DNA from: Rhea pennata
Lineage: Eukaryota; Chordata; Aves; Rheiformes; Rheidae
Length of the DNA: 64,000 nucleotides
Direction of reading: 5' to 3'
Assembly: GCF_028389875.1 (NCBI RefSeq)
Contig: NC_084674.1
Span: 12,991,501-13,055,500, forward strand
Shown one piece after another: positions 32,346 to 45,900 of the stretch (positions are counted from its first letter, which is position 1; each line of letters begins with the position of its first letter). Under the pieces are notes generated by a model. The model was not told where the DNA came from. It did no database searches and worked only from the letters and a program-made list of their open reading frames with translations. A program made the translations under genes and the position numbers.

Positions 32346-34539
32346 GGAAGGACGGCAGAGCAAAGCCTCCTAATTGTTTTGGCTCGCAGCAGATGATTAC
32401 GGGCGCCGGTGCCGTCCTGGGTCCGCCGGCGCACGTTCGCGGCACGCGTGCGGTCCTGGCTCGTGCGCGTGGCAGAAGTGTTTGCATATAAATAACTCAT
32501 TTGTCAGGCCTAATTGGTAGGTAGCCCAGGAGGGGCCACGGCAGAGCTGGGATGAGCTGCGGTCGCCCTGCGAGCAGGGGCCTCAGGCCCAGCAAAGAGG
32601 GAGATGGTCCCTTGCGGCCGCGTTAGCGGGTACCGGAAGCCGCAGGATGTCCCGGAGCTAAGGGCAGGGGACGGCAGTGGCACGGGAGCTGGGACGGCTG
32701 CACGATCTCCGCCATCCACGTGCTGCCCAACATCTCATTTGTACGTTTGGCACCTGTGGTGCTCGGGGCATCATCACTGGGTGATGGCTCAGGGGTCGTA
32801 CAGGTTTTCAGAGCAGCCCAGACACCTGGAGAGCCTCGCTGTCACCCTACAGAGGGGCTGCACTGATTTTCCATATCCTGATGCCAGAGTCTCTTTATCT
32901 CAACACCTTCTCTGTGTGACAGTGAGCTGCTTCCAAGGCCCAACCTCTCTGCTCTCCACCAGCTAGGTCAGGTCCTGGCAGGGTGAAAATACAGTGTGCA
33001 AAGCAAGTTTATTAAGGCTTGAGACATTGAGGTCACCTTGACAAATATAACTCTGACCTACTCTTCTCCTTCCTGAGTGTCTCACAGGGGCTGCCAGGGG
33101 CAAAGCAGAAGCTGCTGAAGAGGAAGGTGCTCTCTGGGCTAAGTCAGATGGGGCTAGACCTGCTCCGAGCTGGGCAGTGGGGATCCAGGCATGTTGCAGG
33201 GATCCGGTAATGCTTTTTGAGGTTTCATTCTCAAAACCCTGGGAAGGGCTGGTCTCCTCACCCAGACATCTCTCCTGCATAGCCACAGAATCCAGTGGCA
33301 CAACCTCAGGACCTCTGAGAGCCCCTCTGAGAAGCAGGACCAGATCCCGGTATCTTTGCAGTGGTATGATCTCTGCCCCACCAACTCCACACACCTCCAA
33401 AGCTCTTTCTCTCCCAGTGGCTCCTTTCTCTGCTCCTGCCCGGCAGCTCAGCTTTCCCCATGAGCCTTCCCGCCTGCATGCCAAGCACTTTCTGTTTTCG
33501 CTCTCTTTACCCTGATGCCCCTTTAGTTTGCTGTCACCATCTTCTCCACCATCAGCCCTACTAGGTGCTCTTGCAGAGCAAGGAAAGAGCACTGCACGAG
33601 TGAGTGATGGCCACCACACCCCAGCCACAGGAGCTGCTTAGGCCACAAAGCGGACTTTGGGGTTTGCTGAAACAGAAGATGAGAAAGTTGGTCTGAACAG
33701 CAGCAGCTCTAGTGACTTTCGCAGCAGGCCAATCCATCAGATTCAGCTCCATGCAGTGCTCCCCCTGGACAAACTGCACTGCCTTACATCCAGGCTTATG
33801 CAACCCGGAATGACAGAAATCACCTGTTATTGGTCCATGGCCCACTGGGTCATCAGCAACAAACACTGCCACCCTCCTCTGGGTCTCAGCAGCTGGACTT
33901 GCCCTAGGGGGAGCCTGCTCCTGGGGGAAGCCCTGCAAGATGCTTGCTCAGTTACTGCACAGCCTCTGAACCAACATGCAGGGTTTTCTTTGACCTTTCA
34001 CTACATCTTTTCAACACATTGGTGCTGTGAGGTTAAGATGGCAACCTGCTTCCCTTTAACCAACAGCCTGGATCAGTCAGGAAGCAGAGGTTTCCTGAGG
34101 ATTTGTCCCACTTAACATTCTTCAGTCACCACCCATGAAGAGGTCCTTCACCACTAGGCTGGCTCTTGGGAAGACCAGCAGCTGCCCTCAGTGGGACGCC
34201 CAGAGCCAAGTGGCAGCTCTTAGTGTCCATCCAAACCACCGTCGAGGCTGCATGTCCTGGAAATAAACTCTTTATAGTGCTCTGACCTCAACCGATCAGC
34301 TGGAGGAGGCTGCACACAGCAGGTCTTCACGCTTTTCTCATGAGACCAGATCTCAGGGATTTCCAGGCAGGCCTATCCTGTTACAGCCCAGCTTCCATGG
34401 GGCACCGGGGCAAATTCATCATTCCCAGGCGGGTGGTTTAGGAAAGGCAAAAACTGAACACAGAGCTCGGAGCTGATCTGACCCTGCTTGCATGGCCCAG
34501 TTGAGGACACACAGGCCCCAAAGATTATCTGGGAACTGA
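32346..34539. other. Non-coding DNA, no gene recognised
   Basis: A small CpG patch at 32,400-32,720 is followed by ordinary sequence. The 221-codon minus-strand frame (32963-33628) overlaps plus-strand frames and has no domain I recognise. No interspersed repeat recognised. Confidence 0.5.
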
Positions 34540-34930
34540 GTGATTAATAAGTTAAACGCAACACCAGCAAGCATTTACTTAAACTTGCTGTTTAGGAATA
34601 GATTGCAAAATTATTCAAGAGTCTTCAGCGTAAATTATTCCCAGTATAAGGATTGTTTAAATTACAATTGGTAAATTATGTAACTAGTTTATGTAATTTA
34701 TAAATTGAGTTACATAAATTAGCAACATAAGGTATAGCATGAATGTCAAATTGTATATTTAATTGTTGCAATAATAGCTCAGCATCAGATTAGCTTGAGG
34801 ATTAATCCAGACAGTACAAAGTCTGGATATTACAAATAAATAAGTATAAATATCAAAGTGTATACTAACTGCACAAACTAGAATGTTATTGGCATTAATA
34901 AAATGCAAACAATCACTCAGACAAAAAAAG
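34540..34930. other. Candidate conserved non-coding element with inverted repeat
   Basis: Strongly AT-rich, repeat-free DNA with many TAAT/ATTA cores. It contains a perfect 10-bp inverted repeat, TTATGTAACT at 34676-34685 and AGTTACATAA at 34708-34717, with a 22-base loop. TTATGTAA resembles a PAR-bZIP/C/EBP-type site. Enhancer function is inference. Confidence 0.4.
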
Positions 34931-35094
34931 AAAAGGAGGCTGAAATAGGAGAACCACTTTGCTTTTCAGTTTGCACAGATGCGCTCAGAAACTCTATTCC
35001 TCTAGTAGTCACTTAACTGATACCAGTCTTTGGACCACAGGAATTCAGACTCAATACTCTACAAAGCATTTTTAGGAAAGGGAGAAACTACATG
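34931..35094. other. Non-coding spacer
   Basis: Ordinary sequence between two conserved-looking blocks. Nothing recognised. Confidence 0.5.
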
Positions 35095-35300
35095 AGCCTT
35101 CTCCAAAAGTCCACGTCCGACTCCCGGAGTAATGGAGTATCTCCGCCAATTGTCAGCAGTAAGGGCCAATAAAATCGTCAATGGCTTTGCAATTAAGAAC
35201 TTCTTAGTCTAATTAAGGGCACCTTCACATTAATTAATTCACTGCACACAGTGCCATGAGTATGGAAGAAAAGTCCATGTGGTAAATTAATTTGCTGTGT
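35095..35300. other. Candidate conserved non-coding element
   Basis: Repeat-free block with GGCCAATAAAATC (posterior Hox-type ATAAA), GCAATTAAG, CTAATTAAG and ACATTAATTAATTC. Dense homeodomain motifs and even texture suggest a developmental enhancer. Conservation is untested. Confidence 0.4.
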
Positions 35301-37639
35301 AACTCTGACATGCTCACCTGCCATTATTCGCTAATCCAAGTTCTTGGGACCTGGAGGAGTTTTAGGAAACCAGAAACAAGGCTGTTATTTTTCTCCAAAT
35401 TAACAACCAAAGGTACATTTCCACTACTCCTTTTTCATCAGCACTTCCCCTGCTCTCTCATAAACTATTCTACCCTTAAACTCAGCATGGGCAATACTCA
35501 ACACCGGGCCAGGATACCTTTTTTTAGACACAGACATAATGAGATTAAAGGCTCTTCTCTTGCAGTCCTTAGGTAGGCTTTGATATCAATTGAAAATCTG
35601 GAAAGCTTTTGGGGGGAGGATGTGTGGGGGTGTGAGGCTACAAAAGAGAAGATTACAGTTTACCTCATAAATGACTCAACCTAAGATTACAAGGCTGAAT
35701 GAAAATAACTGATTTGGACCAGCCAAAGCAAGGAGAGGCAGGAGCAGAAAGAAGAGTGCCCTGGGCCAGTTGTCAGGATGCTTCCCTCCCTCTTTTCTGC
35801 CCCTTCCTTTCCATCCCTTCATTCCTCTCATAACAAGTCCCCATCATTTTGCTCCCTCCAGGCTCCCTGACCATATATCTCAAAGCTACTCTACCCTTCC
35901 AGATGTGCCCTATTTTCCAGAGCACCTTAGCTTCTTCCAAGGACCATGTTCAGAGCAGCTGGAGGAGCCAGGGGGAGGTAGGGTGCTACCTGTTCCCCTG
36001 TCCCTTGGGAATCTTGACTCACAGGCTGGCTCAGTGGGCGCTACTGACAGGTAGCAAGGATGAGCCATGTATCATGCTTTTTGTTGCATTAATTCTCAAT
36101 TAATGCTAAAGGCATCCAGGTTTCAGAGGTTTTTTTGTTTGTTTTTGTCTTTTTTTTAACCCCCCTTTAGTCCTTATTAAGATCTAATTTTCTTTCAGGT
36201 TGAGTATGGCAGTATGATTTCCTGTGAACAGTTGCTATTAAACTGTGATCTACTTGCCCAGGAATGCCACAAAGTCTGTAGCAGCATTAAGGCAAGTCCC
36301 AGGTGTGACTAGGAATAGATCTAGAGCACAATTCTCAAGTACAGCTTATTAAAACCTCCCTTGTTGATAGTGGCGATGGGTTCTTGCAGAGAGCTGTGAG
36401 AGTCTGGACCTCATGGAAAACACTGGTGGTAAGGAACCACAGAGGCCAGAAAGATGATATAAATTGGTTTTAAATTGTGGTATGCACACAGCTCTCATTT
36501 TTTTAATGCAGTTCCTTGCACTATTTAGCAGAGGCTTTTACCTAGCAGCAGCAGAATTGTATTTTGAAACACCTGGCCAGTCTCTCACAAAGAAAGCAAA
36601 TGTAGCCCTTTCCTCTGACGCAGACCATGCCATGCTTACCTCAGACACTGTCCCCTTGAGATCAGATTCCTACAACCTATATAGGTGTACTCCAACCATT
36701 AGCTGAAAATCACTTTGAACAATACTACTAGAACTTTTTACATCAGGATTAAGCAATGCATGCTCTGAAAAGGACTTACATTTTGGTCTTTGAGGAGGAG
36801 AACCAGACCCTGTTGTCTGAGGTTGTTTCCAAAAGATTGTCAGCTTAGACTTGGAAGTGTAATTTCTCTTCTCTGTTCAGCAACAGGCTAAATCGGTGAG
36901 CCTTTCCTTAGACTGCAAAATTAATTTTTCTTGGTGGTGGGGAAGTCTGGCCAAACAGTGGCTGGGTGGAACCAACTGTTGGCACACAGATGTCATAGCT
37001 GGGTTTCATTAGGATGTTAGGGAAAGCAGCCATGCAGCATTTCAAATATATTACTGTGGGTATTCCATTTTCTAAATTGTCCCCAAGTCTGGAATGTATA
37101 CTCAGGGCACCAAAAGGAGCTACATAAAACAATTAGACTGTAGTAGTGAAATAACAAATGAGCATTTTGTCCTTTTGTACTTTCTTTCACTTAAAGATCC
37201 TGTGGCGCTGTACAAGCACCTGAGTCAAGTTTGGAAGAAGCCTATTACACACATAAGTCTACTGGTCACAGCTTGTGCCCCACATTTGGGCAAGCCTGCC
37301 TGCCAACTGCCACAGCCTTCTGCTGTGCCCCTTCCCACCAAAGGTTCAGAGATGACATTGCAGAGCCATGCTTGGGAACAAGCATAAATCACACAGCAAA
37401 AGGTGGCTTCGGAAACCTGCAATGCGTGTGGACGCCAGGCTTAGTCTATGTGCAATGCCAGCCATCACAGATGTACAGCACTGATCCATTCAATCCAATA
37501 AACTGCAATCCATGGAAGTTATTGTTAGTTGAAAACTGCAAACTGGAAGCTAAGGAGTACAGTGAAAAGCCTTCAACACAAAGAAGGCTTGCAAAAGAAA
37601 AATAAGTAAATAAGGATTAAAGGGGCTATGAAGGCTATT
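35301..37639. other. Non-coding DNA, no gene recognised
   Basis: Average AT-moderate sequence. A T-rich stretch at 36,128-36,160 leads to TTTCTTTCAG at about 36,190-36,199, a splice-acceptor-like string on the plus strand, but no exon of coding character follows. Nothing else recognised. Confidence 0.55.
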
Positions 37640-38110
37640 TCATTGAAGCAGCCCATAAAGAGCAGTTTCTCTGCCTTTTGTAAGCTTTCATTTTGGCTGA
37701 TACAATTTAAACTAAATCCCGAACTGGCATCCCTCCCCCCCCCAGCTCATTAAAAACCATGAAGTTTGGTTGCAGTAACCAGCTAGCCTTCCTCAGAAGT
37801 TAAAAAGGCTACTGAAGGAAAAGGAAATAATGAATTTTTAAAAAGCCGCGCTTGCACTCTGCTTTATCAAATGGCAAAAACTCAAATCTCTCCCTTGGTT
37901 CAGCTGCTCAGAGGGGGAATGCATGGCAGCACTGGCAGAGTTCCTGTTTACTTGTTTTACGATGGTTGCAATGAGGAACCCATTAAATTAATAGCCGTGC
38001 TTTATTTTTAATGCAATGTTTAGCTAATCTTGACTTACAGTGGCACTCCCCCTTTGAAGAAAATAAACATCAAACTCTGACAATGGATTCTATTACCAAG
38101 ACAATAGATA
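37640..38110. other. Candidate conserved non-coding element
   Basis: Even, repeat-free sequence with CATTAAATTAATAGCC and TTTAATGCAATG near 37,980-38,016 and a TTTATCA GATA-type word near 37,862. It includes a short C run at 37,734-37,743. Assigned on texture only. Confidence 0.35.
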
Positions 38111-38269
38111 AAAGAGGTCACAGGAAGCAAAAAATAACATCCTTTTGATGCCTTCTGAGGAAGTGTCACTCACATCCCTCAGCTGCTGTCCATTACAGAA
38201 ACTAGCTCAGGTAGTTCCAAGATCTAAATAACACAAAACTGATCCCAACTTGTAAAGGGGGAAGGGGGG

Positions 38270-38297
38270 AAAAAAAAAAGAAAAAAAAAGAAAAATA
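38270..38297 (+). repeat. Interrupted poly(A) tract
   Basis: A runs separated by single G (A-rich through 38,297). Simple low-complexity tract that follows a G-rich purine stretch. Confidence 0.8.
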
Positions 38298-41200
38298 AGA
38301 AGCAGCACACTGCCACACCAGAGCCATTGCAACTCCAGCAGCCCCTGAGTGCCCAGCACCACTTACCAGAACATAGAGACACCTTTCCATCCCACACCAG
38401 AACAGAGAGATCCCACATCCCCGTGGACTGTCACTCCCTAAATTCAGCGGTGGATATTCTCATTACCTGCAAACTCATAATGTTTAAACCATCCATTCAC
38501 ACACTCCTCAGTCTGTATCCAGGTTAATGTGCAACTGAGTCATAACGCATCAAAGAGCAAGATCAATCTCAGACCTAAGAAAGCTAACAGCAGCCTTTCA
38601 GTTTGCCTAGTCAGTGCCCAGTGACTTGAGGGCCACCCTCTCTCTGGAGGGCTCCAGCAGCACTGCCCAGCACTCACAGAGCAGTTGCCCACCCAGAGAC
38701 ACAAGAGCGGCTGTTTCATTATGGACGCACACACAGAGGGCACAGCCTAAGCGCACGCGGACACAGAGAGCTTCCAACTTCTGTCACCCAGCAGGTCAAA
38801 CCAATGCAGGTCACTACTGACCAGAGACAAGTACGAACAGTGTCTGATACAGCACCTGACTTGTCTGCGCTAAGTATCCCACTGGATCAGGGACAACCCC
38901 TTCAAGTGCTGTTCACCAGGTCCCCTTCTCATGACCATCCAACAGCCAGTCATGAATACTCCTTCATGGGCAATAAACCGGGAAACTCCTAGCACAGAGC
39001 TCTCAGAAAAGGGCAGCTGCTTCAGAAAAGATAAAATCCAAGTAAAACAAGCCCTTGTTACACCAAAAACATTTGGTAAGGACAAGTAGCAGAGAACCCA
39101 GATGGATCTCTAGTCTCCAACATGGTGATCAGAAAGCTACTAGCCAAGCCAAGGCCAAATAAGGCTTCTTTCAGCCACTCCAGCCCTACATCATTTCCTG
39201 GTTTGCAGTCTAAGTGACTCAGTAATCTTGTCTCATCTTAAACAACGATAACAAGAAACAATTAAAAAAAATCCACAGGGAAGAAAATAGAAAATTTAGC
39301 AAACCAAACCGTGGGCACCAGTTTGCCACAAACAAGCAATAGGAGATGGAGGACGAACACAACTTTCTCCTGAGCTCTCAATCCAATATCAACTTAGTAT
39401 CCAAGGATTTTAAGGATTTTAAAATCAGAACTTTATCCTAGAAGATGCACAGAAAGGTGAGCAGATTGTAGCCTTCCAAAGGCTGCCATGTGAGCCAGTT
39501 TTGTTTGGGATCATGCTAATTAGCAAACCTGCCCCAAAGAGATCAGAAATTATATTCGTTTCTAAACGAACTGTAAGGACAAAGGGCAAGGTAGGAATCA
39601 ATAGCAGACTCCAGCTCCCCAGTCCCCCCTTCTCTTATACTGGCTGAGTCTGTCACCCTATAGCTCACACACAAAACAATACAGGCCAACAGGAAGCAAA
39701 CACAAGTACCATTCAACTTCTTGTAGCACCGTCTGCACAGAAGAAATTGCTGGTTCAAGCACAGACAATTCTATTGAGTGATGGCAGGAGGAGTATCTAA
39801 TTTAGGCCATTCAAAAAGGAAAGCCAGCTTCAGGTGCAGCCTCTTCCACAGCCCAGGGGGAACAGCTGATTTCTTCTACAACTTGGAAACAAAAGTTGGC
39901 TTGCTGTTTGCCCTAGCAGGAAGACAAAGGAAAGTTCTTTGCCATGTGTTGACCTCTGTAAAAAGTCTGAAAAGAGCATGTGTGGCATTAAATCCAAGAC
40001 ACAGTTTTGACATGGAGCCCTGGGACCAGCAGCTGCTCCGTTAGCTCCCCCCGGCTTTGCCCCAGGCTGCACAACTACCACTATGCTAGCATAATTAGAC
40101 ACAAGAGAGGGAGGTGGAGGGACATCATTACCTGCTCCGAACAGCATGAAGACAACTACCAGCCCAGGCTAATCATTTCCGTTTGCATCAGCCTTCAGCG
40201 TTCCAACACTGAGCGACTAACAGCTTAAGAGAACTGGGGAAGTGACGAGAAACCATGACACACGCAAAAAGGAGAGTGAAAAGGCTGACAGATACGGAAG
40301 TTAGGTGAGTTAGCTCATGAATATCATATCCATCTTCTCCAAGGTCAAAAAGACAGACAACTTCACTGAAATAGAGCGGGTGTTGTGCCACACAGTTCCT
40401 GTACTCTGTATAGCCCTTCAGGCTTCCCTTGATGTGTTTTGCTTGATGTTGCATCAGCTGAAAAGAGAATAGAGGCTGATAATTCTACAGGGCACAGTGC
40501 AGCTGCTCCTCGGGTTGCAAAAAGGGCTGCAGCAGTTGTAGGTTTTGTTTTAACTAGGTGCATTTTAACTACAGCAATTGTTAGGGGGAACGAGAGGGAA
40601 TGAGTGAAGAGTCCTTGCATCTACGCTATTTCTAGTCTCAAAAGACCAAGTCACCAGCCAAAGCGAGAAAACATGTTTGAGATACACAGAACACTGGCTA
40701 TGAAGCATTTTAGGGAATCAGACACAAACAGTTTAGCAACAAGCTACAGACAAACACTTTTAACCAGTTTGGAAATAAAATATAACAACAACTTGAAAGA
40801 CAAATTGAAAAAATCTGCCAGGAAAAGAAGCACACAGCATGTGATCACAGGATTCAACAGACTATAAAACAGGAAATGAGACTCACTCTTCTCTCCCTAC
40901 AGCTGCACAAAACCCTCCTACAAAGATTACAGACGTGCTTGGCAATTGCCTTCCTCCTCCAGCCTCTCCTGTTGTGGACAAGGCAGAGTTGATAGAAGAC
41001 CAAATACAGAGCAGATATTAGATAAAGCATCTTGCAAAGCCAAGTGTGAAATATTAACAACAGGAGGCAATGGGTTGTGATTTTATGCAAGATCACAAAT
41101 TTAGTGGTTAGAGCACCTGAGATGCCCTTGCATACTGGAACCTCAAAGTGCTTGTTGAATGTTTCATTTAAAAAGCTATTGAAGCAAACTCAGAAATTTT

Positions 41201-42569
41201 CAAGTAGATCTTCTGTAACTTTGTTGTTCCATTCTTTTTCTTTCCTGTAATGCTAAGAACTTACACATAAATAAAAAGGTTGTTTCTTCCATTCATCTAG
41301 CCAGTTTTAAAAGACTTTGTACTTCTAAAGTGGGCACTCTGCAAGCCTATACTTTCACATTAAATTATCACAGTTGTACACACTGGATGCAAATTACTAG
41401 ATGCATTTGTACACCCAATTACCCAATTTGCACACAGAACTGCAGTAACTGGGCAGGCAAAACCAACATGGTGCTATTCAGCTGAATGGAGCATTGACTA
41501 TGAACTGCATCTGGCACTGGGCAGTTTTTGGTTTGAGCAGGTTAAAAAAAAAATAAAAAAAGAGAGAGAGAAAGATCACTGATATTTCTGGATACAAAAA
41601 AGCTCCTTTTTCATCCAGCACATGCAGCACGGACAGCAGCACTCTGGCAGCCCTTACCCTACCTCAAACTTGCCTTGGAGGAAACTGCCTCAAATTTAGC
41701 TTCCACAATAGACTTAGACCTTGTTTATCCTGCTGTCCAAGTTGCCCATTGATGCCAGCTGTGACAGTAGTTGTGTGAGAAGGCCATCTATTCAGCACTG
41801 GACACCAGGCTCCAGGAATAATGATCTTCGCCACTTTGGAACGTAACTGACACCTGCTGTCACAATCTTGCACAAAACAAAAAAAACAAAAAAAAAAAAA
41901 TCACACACTGAACATCCAACAAGCAGTCACGGAGAAACATAAGCAGAGGGAGCTTATAAGAACAGGTATGGTTTCTTCACTCTTTGCAAGGGCCTCAGTT
42001 ATATCAGACAAGCGAAGAGAAGAAAGAAAATCAGTGTAAACTGTGTTAACATTCAAGAAAAGCTGGGTAACCTGCACATTTTTGCTTATATGACATCTGA
42101 AGCTCTGCAAACTCGGTTTCATCCTTGGCAACCTCCTGTCAGCATCACTGCCTATGTTTTTTTCCCCAAGTTCAGGTATTTGAGCAGAGGATTATAGCAA
42201 CAGTAGCAACTACCTTGTTCCTGGGCACTAACCACCACCAACAGAAAGGGACTCTTTGACAGGCAGATGGGACCACAGTTCCAGCACCCACAGAATCACC
42301 ATGAGATCTGCAGATGCTCATTAAAGGGTAAACAAAAATCCTACCCAGCATGGCAGGACTGAAGAGTTTTCAGCTTCAAGGCTATACAATGAATGAATTT
42401 CTGTCCTCCGAAACTACCAGAGGCTGAGGGTTATGTGAGCCAGTACTGAAGGGGGATGAGGCGGAAGAGGTACGTTTTCAGCTAATAATCAAGCAGTCCC
42501 TCATCTGGAGATACTGGATGGCCTTAGAGTGCCACTTTGTCCTTGCTGGGCTGCAAAACAACTGCAGTG
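38298..42569. other. Non-coding DNA, no gene recognised
   Basis: About 4.3 kb of AT-moderate sequence. Contains an A-rich interrupted tract at 41,872-41,900 and a purine tract at 41,542-41,574. Short open frames only, none with a recognisable domain. Confidence 0.6.
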
Positions 42570-42930
42570 CACCTGGCCAGCATTAGCTGGAGATGTTACA
42601 TTTATGATTTTTATGGCTGATTTTTTCCCCCTATCCTCTATCAATTGAGTTCACTGTCTGAACGATCACATCTGTTTACGTTTCACAGACACCTGCATAT
42701 CTTGAGATGACAGCAACTCCCTGAATGCTGTAATCAGTTATTTCTCAACAGAGGAATTGCCAAATTGGTAAATAAAGCTCATTATAAAAGAACATGAAAA
42801 TTTATTACAGTTGCCTAACAGAGAAAATTGTCCAGTCCCGCCAGATAATCAACCCTGGCATCATAGTCCCCCCCAATTTAGGGAAGCTGAAATAATGACA
42901 TGCAAATTACTTGTGCGAAGGCAACACTGG
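42570..42930. other. Candidate conserved non-coding element
   Basis: Repeat-free AT-rich block with TCAATTGAG, TAATCAGTTATTT, CAAATTGG and ATGCAAATTAC (an exact octamer ATGCAAAT, the POU-factor site, near 42,900). A POU octamer among homeodomain-type words fits a developmental or neural enhancer. Not verified. Confidence 0.4.
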
Positions 42931-45900
42931 ATGGGGGCAAGAGGAAAATGAGAAAAAGACAAAATAGGTATTTTTCTCTTCAGACCACCAATAATTTAAA
43001 ATCTAGTGAGAGATAAACCTTGCTGCTCTGAATTTCTGTATGAAGTGTCACAAGTTCAGTGGCTCTGCAACACTTACCCACTTACCATTCTAAGCAGATC
43101 CCAAAGCCCGTATGGCAGCATCAGAAAAAGCCTGTCCAATGCTGCTACGGACAGACTAAAGGGCACTAAGAGTCCTGCTTGGGCTTAGAAAACTTACCCT
43201 TTCTCCTTTGGGGACAGCACGTTTGACCTGCATGCTGATAAAAAGACAAGTTTTGCAAGATTTAGGACTAACAAAGATGAGCTGTGAATACGCAAGCATC
43301 GCACTTGTGAGGAGGAAGAAGGCTGTGGTATCAGCACCCTGGAGGAAGGAAAGGGATTTTGTCCCTTTAACCAAGAGCTAAAGTGTAAAGTGGCTGCCTA
43401 GCGGAAAGAGACCAAGCAGAACATAACACAGAAAACAGTTCTCAGTCCCCCTCATCCATTTTCATAAACACTACATAAAACTCTGACATGACCTCCAAAA
43501 ATACCTGTGTTCGCATTCTTCAGAACCTGTCAGACACTCGGAGAGGACACAAGGAGCAAACACTGCCAACTGGAGGAGAGGCTTTGGCCAGAGAAAGGGA
43601 ATTAAGTTACAAAAATAGACCTGCTCACCTGTGCTGCTGACACATCTTTTGCAAACCTGTTGCACCTACCTCTTATAAGAGAATGAAATGTCAGGCACAG
43701 ACAACTCTCACTGCCCCTTGGCTCCATAAAGAGAGGGCACAAAACAGAGTACAAGGCAGAGGAGGGATGGTGCTTTATAGTTGATAAAGGAGGAACTGTA
43801 CACAAGAGCTGGTACAAAGAAAGATTTGCATCTTTCTCTGCATTCAGCAGGAAAAATTTTTTTCAGTGTGATTCACCAAGACCAGTTCCCTTCAGCCAGG
43901 GCTTTGCACTCTTCCAACTACTTTAAATAAGCCAAATTCTTTCAGCCTGGGACCAAAACGAACAAGTTTTGTGATTTATAAACTGTGACTGGAAATATTT
44001 CTATTCCTCATACTTGTTGGGAGATTTGTTGGCAAGGGTAGGAAGTAGAAAACAGCCATTTACAAACTCATGGGACTGAAGGCATCTCACAGCAAACAGT
44101 GACCATTAAACACTTTATTTGTTAGGAGGGAACCTTGGAAGGGAAGAAACACGCCTGCTGGTGTAATGGATTGGAGCATGCTAGGAACAGTTAATCCTAA
44201 CAAGCTAGCCAGGGATATTTCCCAGTACTTCAGACTCCTGTCTTTGAAGCACAAGGACAAAGACAAAAGCTCTCCAAACTCACATGGGAATGGGTGAAAC
44301 CAAAGCTAGTACATAGTGAGCTAGGCCAGTGTTAGGTAAGCCTCCAAACTACAAGCTGTGCCAAGAGCACTTGTAGTCAAAATAATTCTTTACATTGTAA
44401 CACAATTAAAAAAGGAAGCTTTATGTCCCCCCCCCCACACACACCCCGGACCCTCTTCCAAACTCTAGAAACATCCATCAAGGCTGATACATGCAGGCAA
44501 TCAGAAGAGGAATCATGTCGTTTTCTTGGACCGCTACGGGCAGAAGGCACCAGTTTTGGTCAGCATCTATACAGAAGGATGCTGGGGCTTCCAAGGGCGT
44601 CTGTGGTCCCCATCTTCTGCTCTTTGGTGGCTGCTGCTCTTTATCCAGAATTAACTAACAGCTCCTGGAAGAAAAAGGAGACAAAGCAAAAGACAGTAAG
44701 TTAGTTATTCAGCTGCTGACACTGGACTGCTTCTTTCAGAAGTGAAAGAGCAGTACTAGAATGGCTGAGAGATTACAAGACATCCCTCAGAAAAATCACC
44801 AGGTATTGCCTGCTACAAAACACAGCAAGATACTCAAGAGTACAGAGGACTATAGAAGAAAATAGGTCATGATATCAAAGGCAAGATTGATTCTGTGAAC
44901 AAATAAAACTGTGGTCAGCTTCAGTTCAACCATTGTCCACATTGTCCGTGCTGAGGGACTAGGGGTGGAGGGGAGAAGGAAAAAAAAAAAAAAAAAGAGA
45001 GAGAGAGAAAGAGAAAGAAAGAGCACACAAGTGCATTTGGAATGATTATTATTTACAAATTGCCACAAGAAATAGCAGGTCTCCAGTCCACGATTCAAAA
45101 GTATGCACTCTCACTCTTGATGAGGTTGAAGACCAAAGCATTTTTTTTTTATTCATAACACAGCAATGGCACCTTGAAGCAGGTACTTCAGGATGACCTC
45201 GTAAAACCTAAATCCCTTTCTTGCAATTAGACTGAGCCCCCATGGACTTGATTAACTAGGGAAGCTTCACAGGCCACCATGCTGGGCCACAGAATGACTT
45301 CCAAGTTGAGAGCTTTCCACTATAAGTGCCCCAACACAGGCTGCAGAATGACCTCCTCTGATGGCCTACAGCAGGAGTGACAGAGGGGCAAAAAGCCTCT
45401 AGTCTTAGTTAAACCCAAAGTTAGACTAGTTTAGTGGGGGAAAGTAAGCATACCTTCATGCTAAAAACGCAGCCTCAGCAGGAAATGGGAACACTTGGAT
45501 TAGCTACCTTCAAACATGCACACACCACTCACTCATCCCAACCCCTGGAACAGGATCAGCACAAAAAAAAAAGGACACTAGAGATAGAAAAAGAAGAAAT
45601 AAAGGGACTCACATATAACTCCAGCGCCTGACATGTTGGAGAGTCTTTAGCTTTTAAATATTAAGACTCCAATCTTTATCAAAATTTAAGAAAAATCAAA
45701 TCTGTTTCCCCTCTCCCCTACCACAAACAACCTCTTGTTTTGCAACTGATACATCATCAGATCCTGCTGGCATACACTTATCAGCTGTGGACTTCTAAAG
45801 AAGAAGGGAGAGAAGAAACAGGAGGATTTAGACATTTTTAGGATGGTAGCTGCAGAGGCTACTATGGCCTCTTTCTATTTTTATCTTCTCACTCGTATAA

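Noticed and set aside
32963..33628. 221-codon minus-strand open frame
   Set aside because: Mixed composition but no recognisable family, no splice context and a competing plus-strand frame. A translated database search would be needed to revive it.
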